Part shown: positions 23,750 to 37,458 of the stretch, one piece after another
How positions within the stretch are numbered: the first letter of the stretch is position 1
How the letters are laid out: each line of letters begins with the position of its first letter
DNA from: Neckera pumila
Taxonomy: Eukaryota; Streptophyta; Bryopsida; Hypnales; Neckeraceae
Direction of reading: 5' to 3'
Assembly: GCA_963969595.1 (NCBI GenBank)
Contig: OZ018408.1
Span: forward strand, 19,837,823-19,901,822
DNA length: 64,000 nt
Notes under the pieces: generated by a model
The model's database searches: none
The model's input: the letters and a program-made list of their open reading frames with translations, nothing else
Told to the model about the DNA's origin: nothing
Program-made: the position numbers and the translations under genes

Positions 23750-25220
23750 GCTTGGTGTTTTCAAGCTACAAGTTTGAAAAATACCCAACAACAGTGACAA
23801 AAGATAGTATTACTCGGAGTACAATTTTGACACTTTGACACTTCATTGTGAATTTTGGACTTCATGAAATGCTTATTCCTTTCAAATTGTAGTAGAAACT
23901 AGACTTGATAATCTTCATTTCACTAGTTGGTCTCAAATTCAAAAAAGGATAAGTTTTGTGGCTTAAATTTTGCCAAAAGGAACACAATTTGCCAAAATAC
24001 AATACACAAAATATATTCTCATGTCTTTTTAGGTTAAGTGTTGGTTTCTATTTGTAACCAAAATTAAAAGTAGGAAACTACCAAATAAAATCCTTTCACG
24101 GCATGTTAATGTACTAAAATGTATAAATGTAATAAAAAATCATGCTTGCTTTTATTACTTAGTGCTCAAATTCACTCATATACAGTTGCAAGAATTTGAA
24201 ACTTATACTTCATCTTAAAAGTTGTATTCTTTATTAATTTTTTTATATATGATGAAATTGCAAAATTTTCAAAGAGTATTTGATAATTTGAGTTCATTTT
24301 TAGAGTTTTCAAACAAGTAGATTTAAAAATAATCTAATAATGTTAAGACAAGGTGTAAGAAAAGTCATCTTTAATACTTATTATTTGCAATTTAATTCAC
24401 ATTCAACTTCTAGCTAAATGCTATTTTGAAACAATTTTGAAAGAAACATAGATAAATAATTTCTAAACCTTTACAGCGCGTTCTTTTTTCAATTGGAAAA
24501 CAAAAAAAATAGCTTACGCATACATTAATTTTTTTTATAAGCTGATTGTAAAATTTGTTTATAATTTATCTATATGCACTAAAAATGCAATCTTAGTTCA
24601 AAAGTCATTCAAGTACTTATAGCATGGAAACATTCTATTTGGATATCTTAACGTTGTTTATTTATATATTGCTGTGTATGTATATGTATATATATACATA
24701 CTTTGTACGTAAATGTAAAACAAGAAGGATAAAATTTTTAAACCTTGCTTCAAATATTTTTTATTTTTTATCCTAGACGAGAGCAAAGTGGAAAGTGGTA
24801 AATTTGTTATTAGCTCTATTATTGAATAAATTGATCAGTGCATGCAATTGTGGATATTTCAAATTCAAATCTTATTGGACCACAACATCAATGCATAGTA
24901 ATGATGCATACAAAATAAAATTTGGAGGATTTTTATTTTTTATCCATTTGATTGCAATGCTAATCTTATCTATAAAGTTCATAAATACTAATTTTCTTAG
25001 GTTATATTAGTCCTTCTGGAATTTTTCTTAATTAGTTGAGGTCTTAGTTTATTATAGCAAATTTAAGAGTTTGATAGATATTTTTTTTTCTAAGATATTC
25101 CTAATCTTTATTAAGAAATTATTTGTTTCTTTGTGGTTGGAAAATTAACAAAAATGGCAAATTAGAGTTGAATGAGAAAAACAATTTGAGATTGCTACCA
25201 GTCTTTTTAATAAATCATAC
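23750..25220. other. AT-rich intergenic DNA
   Basis: A/T homopolymers and a short (TATA)n stretch near 24670-24700. No gene or transposon end was identified. Confidence 0.4.
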
Positions 25221-25867
25221 TTAACCCCTAAATGCCCCAAAGGCCTGTTTAAGGCTTCTTGAAATTTGCTTGAAATTGAACAAAATGCCAACAATATTTT
25301 GATAAGTTGTATCAATTTTTTTTGAAGTGTAACCGTACAAATTCAAACTAAACATGTTAGATCTCACAAAAAAATAAAACACAACAATATCACTTTTGGA
25401 GTGAAAGATTATAATGTTTGACCATGAAGGTGCTAACATTGCAAAAATCTTTCAATCTTCTTTATACAAGTCAAATCTAAAAGTTGGTGACCAAAAAAAT
25501 ATGAGGTTAAAGGGCCTAATTTATATAACCCCAATCAATTTATGGCTTCTTAAAATCTACTCTACAATTTTTTGAAATGAATTTTGAATGTGATTTTTCC
25601 TCCAAAATCTAGTGTATTTGAGGCTCATTTCCAAGAGCTCTCAACACTATAGGAAGTCAAGATTGCAATGGGTACCCTTGTACAAAAACTTGAATAGAAA
25701 AATCACGATCATTTATTTTCAAGATCGGATTTTTGGTGCTAAAATTAGACTTCAAGAAGACCTCTCTAAAAATATAAACTACTAAAAATAGCAACTTGTT
25801 TAGATTTTATTTAACTTCAAAGTTTTGCAAACACCAGATTTGGGTGCCTTGGGCATTTAGGGGTTAA
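25221..25867 (+). mobile_element. TTAA element family C, copy C2 (full length)
   Basis: It starts TTAACCCCTAAATGCCCC and ends GGGCATTTAGGGGTTAA, 647 bp including both TTAA. The inverted ends are near perfect over about 15 bp. It is the best preserved family C copy here, and C1 matches it throughout. No coding capacity. Confidence 0.9.
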
Positions 25868-26529
25868 AGTATTTGGGAGGGATCAATAATAAGGATTAAA
25901 ATGCACTATTTGTAGACATTGGAGAGTTTTTTCATGTAAGACTATCTAACATGCTTAAAAAACAGTTGATGAGCATCATCACGTATAGGGCTAAAAGCTT
26001 TTGAAAATGAATAAGAAATAAGCAATGAAAATGATAATTTTTTTAATTTAATCAATTATGAACTACAAATGATTTTACAAAGAAGAAATTACTATTAGCA
26101 AAGTGACCAAATACATCAAATAGAAGTAAATGTTAAAACATAATAAAGTTGCAGAGTATATTACGGAATTCTAAACTATTTAATTAGTTTATTTCTTGTA
26201 ATGGAATTATGAAGCCTTAATGAGCCTAATCCACATGCTTTGCAAGACCAAGAAATTATGAAAAAGTAGTATCATCAAGATTTGGTAGTAAACTTTTAAG
26301 TTTTTCAAATATATGTGTTTTAAAATATATTGGATTGCGGGTTTATCTGTAATTGGGAATTCTTAGCTATTGTTTTATATAGGAAAACATTAGATATATT
26401 TAGAAAAGCCCCTTCTAATTCTCCCACTTACTAAAGTCGAAATGTTGTAACTCAAATAACTTACCACTTGTTTAGTCTCTACAAGCACTCCAAAGTCTTT
26501 TCCTACAAAAGCACTTATTACAACATCTA

Positions 26530-26717
26530 TACTAAATAGGGGTATTAAGGGGACCAAAAAATTAAAGGGACTTATGTTGAAAACTATGGATGTTTGAAAC
26601 ATGATGTACAACTCCCGCACTCTTCAATAACTATTGAAGTACAATAAAGGTAGATATTTATATAGTGCAAAATGTCGATGAATTAGTATGGGTCCCTTTA
26701 AAACCCCTATTCAGTGT
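26530..26717 (+). mobile_element. TA-flanked MITE, family G copy 2
   Basis: The ends TACTAAATAGGGGTATTAAG and CCCCTATTCAGTGTA are inverted to each other and match copy 1 at 6084-6239. The interior shares GATGTACAAC and an ATGTCGATGAATTAGTATG block. This copy is slightly longer and has a mutated left end. Confidence 0.75.
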
Positions 26718-27397
26718 AGGTTACTAGAAGCCTCGGAGTCAAGGGAACCTTTACTAACCATTGAAGAAGCTCTGCCGAAGCCTTCTTTCCTTATTTCCAA
26801 GTTCTTTAATGCTTTACAACCTAATATTTTGGAGTAAGTACTCCATCTTCTTTTAATTGTAGTTTTTGATTGTTTAGAAAACTATCCAAAATGTGTCACT
26901 GAAAAAAATTCAAATACAACACCCTTAAAAATCGTACTTTAATTAACACCATTTGAAAGACTACTCAATTTCATATATTGCCTATTCTAATTTGGATAAT
27001 TTCAAGCACCTTTTGCAAGATAAGTTTGAACGTTTGTCCAAACTTGATAATCAATTGTAGTTTCATTAAAGGCCTTGCATCCAAGTTCATTTGATATAGA
27101 GAATTTTAATGATGATTATTCAAGCACAAGCAATAACAAGACTAATATGAGTTTAATTTACTTATTGGCGTACCTTAATATATGCATGAAAAAACTCTAA
27201 ATAATTCAAATTCGTCCACTGTTTATATGATTTGCTTTGCTACTGTTGAACAACTTTGACTTGACTTATATGTTCATTTTTAGCCTCAAGCCAACATATA
27301 ATTATAGACGGACTCAAGGCCTCCTATTTATTGTGACTTATTAAGTGATGCGTGTTGCTTGTTTTTCTTAGTCATTAATTGGAATATGAATTAATCA

Positions 27398-27548
27398 TCT
27401 TCAATCTATGAATTGTCATATATAATACAGTAAAATCATCTTCAATGAATCATCATATATAATACAATGAATCATCTTTGATGAATCTTCATATATATAT
27501 ATATATATTACAATGAATTATCTTTCATGAATTATCATATATAATAGA
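27398..27548 (+). repeat. AT-rich tandem repeat, about 45 bp unit, 3-4 copies
   Basis: Units of the form AATCATCTTCAATGAATCAT followed by CATATATAATAC recur from 27398, interrupted by a (TA)n run at 27489-27508. Confidence 0.75.
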
Positions 27549-29339
27549 CTAAATATTCACTATAGTAAAATAACTATAATTTTGTCATCACATAATCCCA
27601 CCTTTAGTAATTATTTGATGGCAAACAATAATAATCACAATATGTGATGATAAGATTTGATATTTTTAATGTTTTCTTTATTTCATTTTGATATATCATC
27701 AAGTAATCTTGTAATGATAACATCAGGATGACAAAATAAAAGCAAGGGGACGAGTTGTTCTGAAGAGAAAAGTTAACAGAAGGTTTACAACAAGATTTCA
27801 CCTATATCTTTTTTAATAATCTCTCCTTGTTTATTTATTTTTTATTTTTTATAAGATCTTCTTCTTCAAATTAATTAAAAATTTTAAGACAAATAAATGT
27901 GAAAATTCTTGCAAACAATAGGACTTAACTCAAACAAACTATTAATGAGCATGAGTACAATTTGATAGAGATTTGATGCAGGATCAAGGTAGCCTCTAGC
28001 GGGTACTAGTAAATTGCTCTTAGTAAATTGCTTCTAGGGACTCATGAAAGGTCTCCAATTTGAACCTCTTCTACTGTAATTTTATTGAATTTTTTAAGCT
28101 TCAAACTTCATTTTTTTGCATTTTTATTGAATATTTGGCACTTGAATGTTGAATCTACTATCAACGTATGGTATTTGAAAACAAAATTTGGGCTCTATTA
28201 TTCTTCACGCTACCAATGATAAGCAATTGAAGGCTTTGGGAGACCTTGGCAATGGGAATTTTCACATGGATATTGGAGCCTTGAAAGCATTGGACTTGTA
28301 TTTGGAAATTGTTTTTTCATTAATACTCTTTGGCTATTCATTCATAATCTTATTTAGAATATAGAATTTTTATGAAATATTGACCAACAATTTGGACAAA
28401 TGAAGTTACATTGATGGAATGATGATTTTATAATTTCAAGCATTGTCAGCAAATGAGGGTAGATGATTCCGGCCCATTTTTTGTATTTATAGATATTATG
28501 CTCCACAATGCATTAGGGCTTTAGATTCTTATTGCTCTTTAAATAGTTGAATTGCCATATTAGCAACTTGCATGTTTGAATTTTTATATATTCTACAAAC
28601 CACTTTTTTTGAAGTGTATATGTTGCTACAAAAAAAAATCTCTAACTAATATAGGTCTTGAAACAAAAGGCTAAAAAATTATTTGAATTATTCATGGGTG
28701 ATTGCTCGAAACACCTATACTATTTGTTGCATTTTGCAATAGTACTCATGATTTTTTCTGGAATATTTAAAATTTAATAAATATACATAATATGGCTAAT
28801 GCATACACCTCTGAGATGAAGGTATACACCTTTGAGATGAAGGTAACCACCAAAGGAAAAAACTATAAATATTCTCTAAGTAGGAAAACTAGAAAAGTGC
28901 CCAAATTCAAGAAAATAGGAATTTCAATGTTTAAATAAGTTAAAAGTAAGAAAAAAAATGAAATAAATAAAATAAAAATTGTCCATTTCTAACAACTCTA
29001 TGGAGATGGTCATTCACCAAAGGAACCACCCAAAATATGTTTTATATGTTTCAAAATGGAAGCACTAAGAAAATCCTGAAACAATTAGACAAAAATGAAC
29101 TCTCAGTCTATTTGACAAGTCCCTCAAATGATTATCATGTTCTCTCTTCACAGCATCCTTTCAAGAGATTTCTACACTCATCTATTAGATTGGTTTCATT
29201 AACTTTAATAAAACCTAATTTCCTTTCTGCTTTTAGTTTTTTCTCGTCTACTAGACTAAAACCAAATAAGACAATTTTCTTTCTTAATGAATATTGTGCT
29301 TTTCAATTCAACCATATGTAGAACTATTAATAATATATT

Positions 29340-29755
29340 GTTTCTTCAAATTTGTACCTACTTCTACTTAACAATTTTTTAAAGAATAAAGTAAAGAGGG
29401 CTTCTTTTAAATTTTTTCCTAGATTTTCAACTCAATTGGCTTCAATATGAAAGGTTAGAAATTAAAAATGAGTAGTGCACAAATTTTAAGCTAAGAAGAT
29501 TCAAAGCCATGAAATCTAATCTAGCAAGGTAGAAAAAACATGTATTTCTTCACAAATATCTTACAGTCCACAATGTCAAAGTTTTTGAAATTTCTTCCAC
29601 ACATTCTTATCCTTTTCCAGAGCAAGATCCTATGGTTAAATATGAAAAAAAAAAAAGTTTCTAAACTTTTTTGCACTTTGCAATAGAAAGGATAGTTTTG
29701 AGTGGTTTTGGATGGAAAAAATGCCTTTTTGGAAGTTTGGAGATTAAGAAAGGAA
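29340..29755 (+). mobile_element. Truncated family B remnant (B8, right half)
   Basis: It matches the right half of family B: GTACCTACTTCTACTTAACA, AGATTTTCAACTCAATT, CTTCCACACATTCTTAT, AGATCCTATGGTTA and TTTTGAGTGGTTTT, ending near GAAGTTTGGAGATTAAG. The left half and both terminal repeats are missing. Confidence 0.6.
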
Positions 29756-31742
29756 ATTCCTGAAGAAAAACTTAGTTTATATTCTTCAATTTTTTTTCAA
29801 ATAGAGGTAGGTACTGAATTGAAGGAATAAACAAATCAATAATAGTATAAAGATCATTTGAAAGAGTTGAAGCACACTATCTCAAATGGTATGATTGTTT
29901 TAATAAAAAAACAATCATATTCTTCCAAAAAATGTTATGGCTGCCCGGAGTGCTTGCAAATGCAGATGCTCTATAATTTTCACAATACTATTCCAAATGA
30001 AATGAATCAATCTTTTTAAATATAAAAAGAATATAATATATAAGAAAATGAAAATTGAAAATTAATTTCAAATTTTGTTAATTTTTTGGTTCCTTGAATC
30101 ATGCCAATTTAACAAAATTGCCCATTTTCACCCTTTTTCTTCTCCAACATTTCAATAGACTATTGCCATTTTCACAAAAAAATTGTTGGAGAAATTATGT
30201 TCTTTCAAAGATTTTCTTGTTTAATTTGTAAAACTCTAAGAGATGAATTCAAATGTCAATTCTCAAATCAAAATTCTCTATTTAAAGCTAAAGAATATTT
30301 TTAAAATCTCTAGAATGACAAAAGTGACATTTTGCTAGGAGTTATTTTATAATAGTAAAATAATTCCAAAAAGATAAAAAATTATCAATGATAAAGATCA
30401 TTTATATTCTTTGATAAATACAATCGGACCTATTCCAAATTTATTATTTCATGAATCCTATTATTCCTAAATCAATTTATTTCTATTAATTATAAAACCA
30501 AAACTCAAAATCCCTCTAAAACTAATTGTAAATTGATTGAGATTCAAAAATGATTTATGCTATGACTTTATAATGTACTTCTTTTGTCCCAAAATGATCT
30601 TCCAATTCTCCTTAATTTTATTGTGATAAGCTTAATACTACAATTTAAAAAGGTCTATAAAACTCAAAGTTCAAGACAATAGAAGTATACCAAAGTCTTC
30701 TTGCAGCTCAAAATAAGTTGAAATAGCCTTATTTTTTCAATAAAAATTTCAAACAATTTGTCCAACTAGAAGATCGTTCTAGGATTCTAGAAGGAGTAAA
30801 ATTATAATTATGGTGATCATTTAATGCTTTTTGTACTACTTATTTATTGGCATTTCTCATATTTGAAAAATTTCTCTTTGAATTAAGAAACACACTTGTA
30901 CTAATTAAGGTATAAAATAATTATAAAAATAGGTTTGAAAATACAACAGTGAAAAATAAAGATGAGAATATTTAAAAGATTGAAGGTATGAAATATCACT
31001 TTGGAAAAAAGATTCAGTAGCTTCATTTAAAAATCTACATTTATGCCCCTAAGATTCTAAATTGACGCTACAATGTTACCTAACCCTTGAAGTCCCATGG
31101 CCTTTTTTTTTTGTCAAAATCCACTCAAATTTTTATTTCTATTGCAAAGAGCAAAAAACTTAGTTTTTTTTTTGCTTATTTAATTATAAGATCTTGCACT
31201 AGATTAGTATAAGTATGTGCAGAAGAAATTTCAGAAATGTTAACTATTTAGATTGTTTTATATTTGTGTTTAAAGTGAAGGAAATGTTTTTTGAGTACAT
31301 AAGTACTGTAACAAGATTATTTGACTTTGAATTTTTTTAGCTTAAAAATTCTGCTCTAAAGATTTTGATTAAAAAAACTTTATGTCAAAGATTTAAGTTG
31401 CCAATCTTATGTGGCCCATCTTTTTCTTTTAATTGTAAAAATTGAGCTCAAAAACAAATATAATATGTTATTTCCACTAAAAGATGCAATGCAAATTGTT
31501 TGCAAAATAAAAAGCTCCATAACTTTCACATCACTATTTTAAATGGAATGAACCAAAGCTTTTTATATAAGCAAAAACACAATTTATGAGGAGTAATTTA
31601 TTAAAATTCTTATTTTAAATTATTGTGAATTTATATTGCTTCTAAGGCTTGGTTTATGTGAAGTTATTGTGGCATAATTTTTTTCTCCATGTCATCACTT
31701 GACTTAAAAGTTATTTCCACAAAGCCAATGTGCTTTTCTATC

Positions 31743-33919
31743 TTAACCCCTAAAGTCCCAGTGTCCCCTCATTAGAAGAAATTTTTTTATTTTTTTATGT
31801 CCGTTGTTTGACATGTGATGTTTTTATAGACATCATGATGTTAGAGTGTTGATGACTCCAAAAGGCAAATTTCCATAGATGTCGCAAAGTGCACTAGTAA
31901 ATTACTATCAAAACACGTTGGTACTGTCATTGACGTCTATATTTTACTTGACATGCACTCAAACATAGTGATGTTTTTTTAACATCCCCAAAACATAGCA
32001 CTGCCAAGTCAGCAAGCAAATGCATTTTGACTAAGGATAAGTTTGTAAAAGTTATTGTGGGCAATGATCAAATGCTGACCAAATGTAAAAATTTAGGAAA
32101 AGGGTAGCTATGTAGCATGCTTTGCAAAAAAAGGATTGAGATGATGTATACCATGGATGAAAAGAGAAGCTCCTTGTACAGGTGGGATGGTAGAAAGTAA
32201 GACAAACCATATGGGATATATGAAGTAAGAATTGTGCTCAAAGTAGAATGTCTGAAACAACATTACATGTCTAAAACAACATCAAGATGTCTAGCGATCA
32301 ACTGCCATCTTGAAATTATCCCATATTGTTTGTCTTACTATGGACGGACAATGGATTTCAGTATAAATGCATCCCCTCCATCCTTCATTCTCATTAACTA
32401 TTAATGAGGTAATTTCTTTATTTTGCCATTAAATTTTTTTATGGTAAATTTCTTTAACTTTTGTTGATTTTGACAAATTTTTTTTATTTTTTATTTTTTA
32501 TTTTATTTTATTTTTGTTAACCATGCCCTAATGGATACGATATGCCCAATTGATGTCTCCAAAAATGTCTCCATGTCTAAGTTGACATCTCAAAATATTA
32601 AAGAAAAATTTTAAGACGGCGTAAAAGTATGCTCACTAGACATGCTACATCATCCTTGTTGGTTGCCACGTTGTTTTTCCCGCCACCATATTAGCTGCCA
32701 CATTATATGCCATGTCATGGACAGGCTGGATGAAAAAAAATTCCAAGTGTCTCTTCTTGCTCGCGTGGCGTTTATGTAGCACGGACGTGGCAACCACATG
32801 GCATGATTTCCTTGCACTACGGAGTCGATGTTTACCTTGACATTACATGTTTAACATCCAATGTTTCGCTATCAAGCGTGATGTTTTGACCTTGTCAACT
32901 TAGATAGGATTTTTTGGACATCAATGTTGGCATCAATTGACGTCAAAATCAACATCTAGTGTCAAAATTTTGACATAAAAAAAACACGGGTTTTTTCTAG
33001 TGCCTCAGGGACAAATTGGATTTTAGACAAGTTCTTGTGACCTTGAATTTTTATAAAACTTTTTGAAACTTTCTCATAAGATAGAAACATTGATGAGCTA
33101 TGTGGGAATATAATTTTTATTTCAATTGGTGACCGGGAGCAAAAGTTATACCACAAAAGCCTAGAATTGAACTCAACAGGCAGCACAAAAGAAAATTGCA
33201 AAAAGTCAAAATCATTTTTTTCATTTTTTTTTATCTAAAATATTATATTTTTGTCTACATGTGAAGCTTTGATTCATTCTATGTGGACTAATAATGAGAA
33301 ATTTATGGACAATCTTGTTTTGGGGGCAAATAGAGCATCTCCTTGAAAAATAACTTGTAAGATTCATTTTTGAATGCAATTTTTACAGTTTTTCAAAAAA
33401 CAAAATTCCACATGGTTGAGTTTGCTTGCTAGATCAATCTCACCGTTGAAATTAGTGCCTTTTAATTCCATTTTAGAGATATTAATAATTTAGATTTTCC
33501 TTCTATCTTGTATCCACGGGCTCGTACCTACTTCTATTAACAATTTTTTAAAGAATGAAATCAAGTATTTTTTTTTTGAAATTTCTTTTTAAGACTTTCA
33601 ACTCAACTCTTTAGCATATTTTTTTTTAACTTAAAGTCTGTAGTGCAAATTTTTTTCACAAATGGCAATCAAAGTCATCTAAAATTGAAGGCTAGTATTC
33701 AAAAAAACTTTCTTTTTCAACTTTGAATGCTAATATCTTCCAATCTATAAGGTCAAACTTCATGAAATTTTTACCACATCATCTTAGACAAGTGAAGTAC
33801 AAGACCCTACCGTTAGATTCTAATAAAATATGTTTTCTGTTTTCTTGGATGAACACAGCAAAAATGACAATTTGAGTGGTTTTTGACCAAAAAAATGGCC
33901 TTGGGACTCTAGAGGTTAA
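31743..33919 (+). mobile_element. TTAA element family B, copy B4, carrying a nested CACTA-like element
   Basis: The left end is TTAACCCCTAAAGTCCC and the right end is GGACTCTAGAGGTTAA. Without the 1233 bp nested element (and its 3 bp duplication) it is about 940 bp, the usual family B length. The interior after the nested element (GGGACAAATTGG, GATAGAAACATTGATGAGCT) follows B1. It is itself inserted in B7. Confidence 0.85.
31770..33002. mobile_element. Non-autonomous CACTA-like element N1, with 3 bp target duplication
   Basis: The left end is CATTAGAAGAAATTTTTTTA and the right end, read inward, is CACTAGAAAAAACCCGTG; both then continue to a TTTTTTTATGTC block. It is flanked on both sides by CCT (31767-31769 and 33003-33005), the 3 bp duplication typical of CACTA (En/Spm) transposons. 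Subterminal regions are dense in TTGACAT, GATGTTTT and GACGTC-like motifs. There is no transposase frame. An internal inverted repeat (AAGTAAGACAAACCATATGG at 32195, reversed at 32316-32340) may be a further small insertion. Confidence 0.8.
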
Positions 33920-34726
33920 GAAACAAATTCAAAAAACTACCACCAAAAATGAATCCATAGGTCTCGATCTAAAATTGGTTTTGTTTTTTGGTCCTATTAA
34001 TTTCTTTCAGTAGTCATTTGGAGCATTACTCAATCAAGTGAAGCCACAAAATATCATTTACTTGAAAGTGTGACTACTAATGATGCATTAAAAAGTTTCA
34101 AAATGCATATGAACACATATTAAATTGACATCACAAATAACATTTAAACTTATTTATAAAGTTTGTACTTTGCTCGACAAAATTTATTTGACGTATCATT
34201 CAAGCAAGTGCTCTTTTCTTATTTCTCTTGCTCTCTTCCTTTGGCCAAAAGTTTTCTATCCTAAAAGAAGTTAGAAATTTTTTATTTACTACAAACAACG
34301 GAACTTTGAGGTCATATTTGGAATTATTGGAGCCCCTAATTTGCAAGGATGGGTTTGAAAAAACAAATTGAACCAAATGCAAATTAAAATAAATAAATAA
34401 AATAAATTTAAAATTGATTAATTAATTTTAAAAATAAATTTGAAAATTTAAAAGCGAGGAAGAATTTTCCCCGGATGGTCTCCCACGACAGAAGCCACGA
34501 TGGATGAAAACGAGACAGTTTTCTGCATCAGGAAAGTATCCCCCATTGAAACAATATTGCTTCAATTTCGTGTTTCGAGAACATTTGTAAGGTTTCTATT
34601 GGCCATTATTCGTGTACTAGTATATGGGTTTCAGATGTGGATCAATAGGCAGATTAGGGTAGAAACCAGGTCAAAATTGGCTTGAACTTTCTTACTTAGA
34701 TTCTGGTCTTGCATTAACCCTAGAGA

Positions 34727-37239
34727 TTGTCTGTGGTTGATCTGCATATGGGCGGGTTGGATCCTTACTTGACGATTGGGGTCGATTCTACAAGCCCTTG
34801 CAAGATGGTTCTAGAGGTGATAAGGTGTTCCTGTTTTATAACCTCCTGTCGTCCAGAAGTTCTTTCCCGAGTTCTACGTACTATTGAGATTGCCTCTCCC
34901 AACGCGGATGGTGCAGTCAATATCCTTTAGGAATATGAACAATTGCTGTATGAACATTTTATTTGGGGAACTGGAGTTGGGATTTAAAACTTTTTTTGGC
35001 GCACATAGTATGAGCTTTCGCTGTTCTTCTTGGAAGTCATGACCTATGGACCACGAGGATTTAACACATGGATTTCAGAAGCCGGGAATTATGGATGTGA
35101 AAGTAAGTTATAGTAAACATTTGTCTCCACAAAATTGTTTCGAAGCCCTGTGCACCCAAGAATTCAAATCCATCATTCTGAATCTGACAAATGCTTAGCT
35201 GAAGTTTGTATGGTGGTTCCTTATCTTGCCATTTAATCACGTAATAAAGAGCCAGTAGGAGCTGAATGGGAGTACATGAATGCTTAGTATAATTCAAGGA
35301 GAGAATGTTGATCAAGCTTGAGTCAATCATGTTAGAATGTGATGTTTTTCCTTTTTATTCTCAAGGACAAGGGGAAAATAATGTTATGTAAATATTCAAA
35401 ATTTGAAGTAGTGTGCACTTCACATACCCCGAAGAAAAATGATATTAGAGGGTTTGAATATCATACCTGAAATTGGCTTTTATTTCCACATTTCCAGGTA
35501 GGAGCACGCACATGGTATGCAGAGGCAGGTCCCAAATACGTCGAGAAGTGCAAGTACATTTCTTTGCCTCTCATTCTTGGATATGAAGTGTTGATTAGTC
35601 GTCCTTTTGCATCGATTACTTATTATTGGTCTTTGTAAGAGTCCTGCTAAACATGTACGAATGCAAACCGTTCAGATTGGTTAATATTATGTGGCAGTGA
35701 ATTCATATTTCATGTTCTTGACTTTCATGTTCTTTATTGTGATCTGTGGGCACATACTTTAGGGGGAAGGACGAGGAAACCACCACTGCAGCTCTGGGCT
35801 ACCGCCTCTCTGGAATGCAGGTGCCTAAACAATTTCTGAATTCTCAACATTCCTTTCCCTGCTTTTATTATTTTATACCTGAAAGCAACACCTAGATGGA
35901 AGGAAGTCTTTCCGGACATTTTGAATTGGAGGATTGGTGCAAGAGATTCATTAGAAGAAACCTTTGCATAATTTGCCCCTAAGTTCCCAAGTCGTTGCTG
36001 TGTCAAGAAAGCACACACTTATCCAGATCGAGTTTGTGCCAGTAAGATCTATTTTGGTCACAAAGTACATCTAAAATCTTGCAGAACTAAAGTTCTCCGG
36101 GGGTTGTGCAATAGCGAATGCAAGGAACGAAGAGGGGGCCAACTGACTATGGAATTGATTTTAATGGCTGGAAACTCGTTTATTGTTGGCTAAGGTTTAC
36201 GAAGCCAAGAATGCCGAAGTATGGAAAGCCTCACGATCCTGGAGTAAATATCTGAAGCCCGAGGAAGTTCCAGAGGCACTCAAGCGTTTCGTTTCTTCCA
36301 ATCCTAGCTTATGCCGAGAAGGGCTGGGATGGTGTATCCGCCAAAGCTGTCTATGGCACCACCGTCACAGAGCTTCAACAGCTCAAGGCCTGGTACTCTC
36401 TCTGACTAAGCACTACACTAGAAATGCAATTTAATGTTGTGTTACCAGTAGAGTTACGTCTAATCTTGTGGATTCTACTTATAGGTCATACCATTCTGGC
36501 ACATCTAATTACGAGTTGAAATATGTCTAGTTCCATCTAGTAGTGGCAGGACTGTTGACGTTTACACTCAATCCTCTCTATTGACACTACCCCGTGGGCA
36601 AATAGGCTTCTAAATACACCACGTGCGTTGACATTTGATAGTTGTCCAATCGGATGTGTACTCAACATGATAGATCATCAGGATATTGTGCAATTCAGAG
36701 TGTCATTCGAGAGATTTAAGTCTACTGTTTGCAATGGTGTGGCCAACACTAAATTCCATTGTTAGTGTAATCCTTCAATATCTGCGGAACCTGACAACTG
36801 TTTGATATTCATGGAAGCTGATGACAATGGTCGATTATTATCTTACAGATTGTCATCAATCCTAGCATCCTTTCAATTATTTAAGCTGCTAATGTTCATG
36901 ATTAACAATGTGTTTTTCAACTAGGCTCAACTCAGTCTTCTGGAAGTTTGCTTGCGTAGGAGCTGAAAAGAATTGCTTAACTTTGGAATTTGTCTTGGCG
37001 CTCAAAATGATTTCCGATTTTGCAGGCTTGAGGTACAAACCACGTATCATTTTTTTTCTGCTTCAGTACTGGTGGCGTACGAGGGTGACCCTGCGGATCC
37101 TCAAGCTATATCAGTCAGACTCGTCGATTTCGCTCATGTCCTCTACAATAGGGATGCAATAGATCAGAATTTCTTGAGTGGGTTGAAATCGTTTATGCAA
37201 GTGCTTTCAAATATCATTGATTTCTGCAATGAAGATTGA
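34727..37239 (+). pseudogene. IPK2: Inositol polyphosphate multikinase (IPK2-type), frame disrupted
   Basis: Recognisable exons are about 34740-35102, 35498-35553, 35763-35820, 36195-36392 and 37026-37239. The introns are GT-AG (GTAAGT at 35103, TTTCCAG before 35498). Exon 1 holds GRFYKPLQDGSRGDK, VQKFFPEFY and TIEIASPNADG in three different frames. It also has a TAG at 34929, then HGFQKPGIMDVK. The PxxxDxKxG inositol-phosphate motif is intact across intron 1 (PGIMDVK|VG). Exon 4 (KRFVSSNPS..EKGWDG..LQQLKAW) has a one-base insertion at about 36312. Exon 5 has YHFFSASVLVAYEG and VDFAHV and ends at a normal stop. IPK2 phosphorylates InsP3/InsP4 towards InsP5. With intact splice sites but several frame breaks, it is a young pseudogene or a locus with sequencing errors. 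Confidence 0.8.
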
Positions 37240-37458
37240 GACCTGACTGTCCGTGATGGAGTTAAAATCGGTCAAGGTTGTAGTTCGTTTCTGCTCCGTC
37301 AGCTTGAAAGTACAATTCTCTTTTCACCCCGAAGGCCTTTGTGCGAGAGTCGTAAAAAATCTACTTACCTTGATGTGGTTTGAAAATATTTTACGGGACA
37401 GGAGTATACGGTGGCGAGCTAATTTGTTTGGCTCCTTGTAAGCTATATTTATTTTTAT

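Larger units (their letters stand above)
31080..34000 (-). mobile_element. Family B element B7 (inverted), split by insertion of B4
   Basis: 31080-31746 matches family B in reverse, from CTAACCCTTGAAGTCCCATGG through AAGCCAATGTGCTTTTCTATC. It is then interrupted at TTAA by the complete element B4. The remaining end of B7 resumes after B4 at 33919, where GAATCCATAGG matches the reverse of the GGGTTCAATTTTTTAT region of B6, and runs to about TTAA at 33997-34000. The outer end is decayed, so the limits are approximate. Confidence 0.65.
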
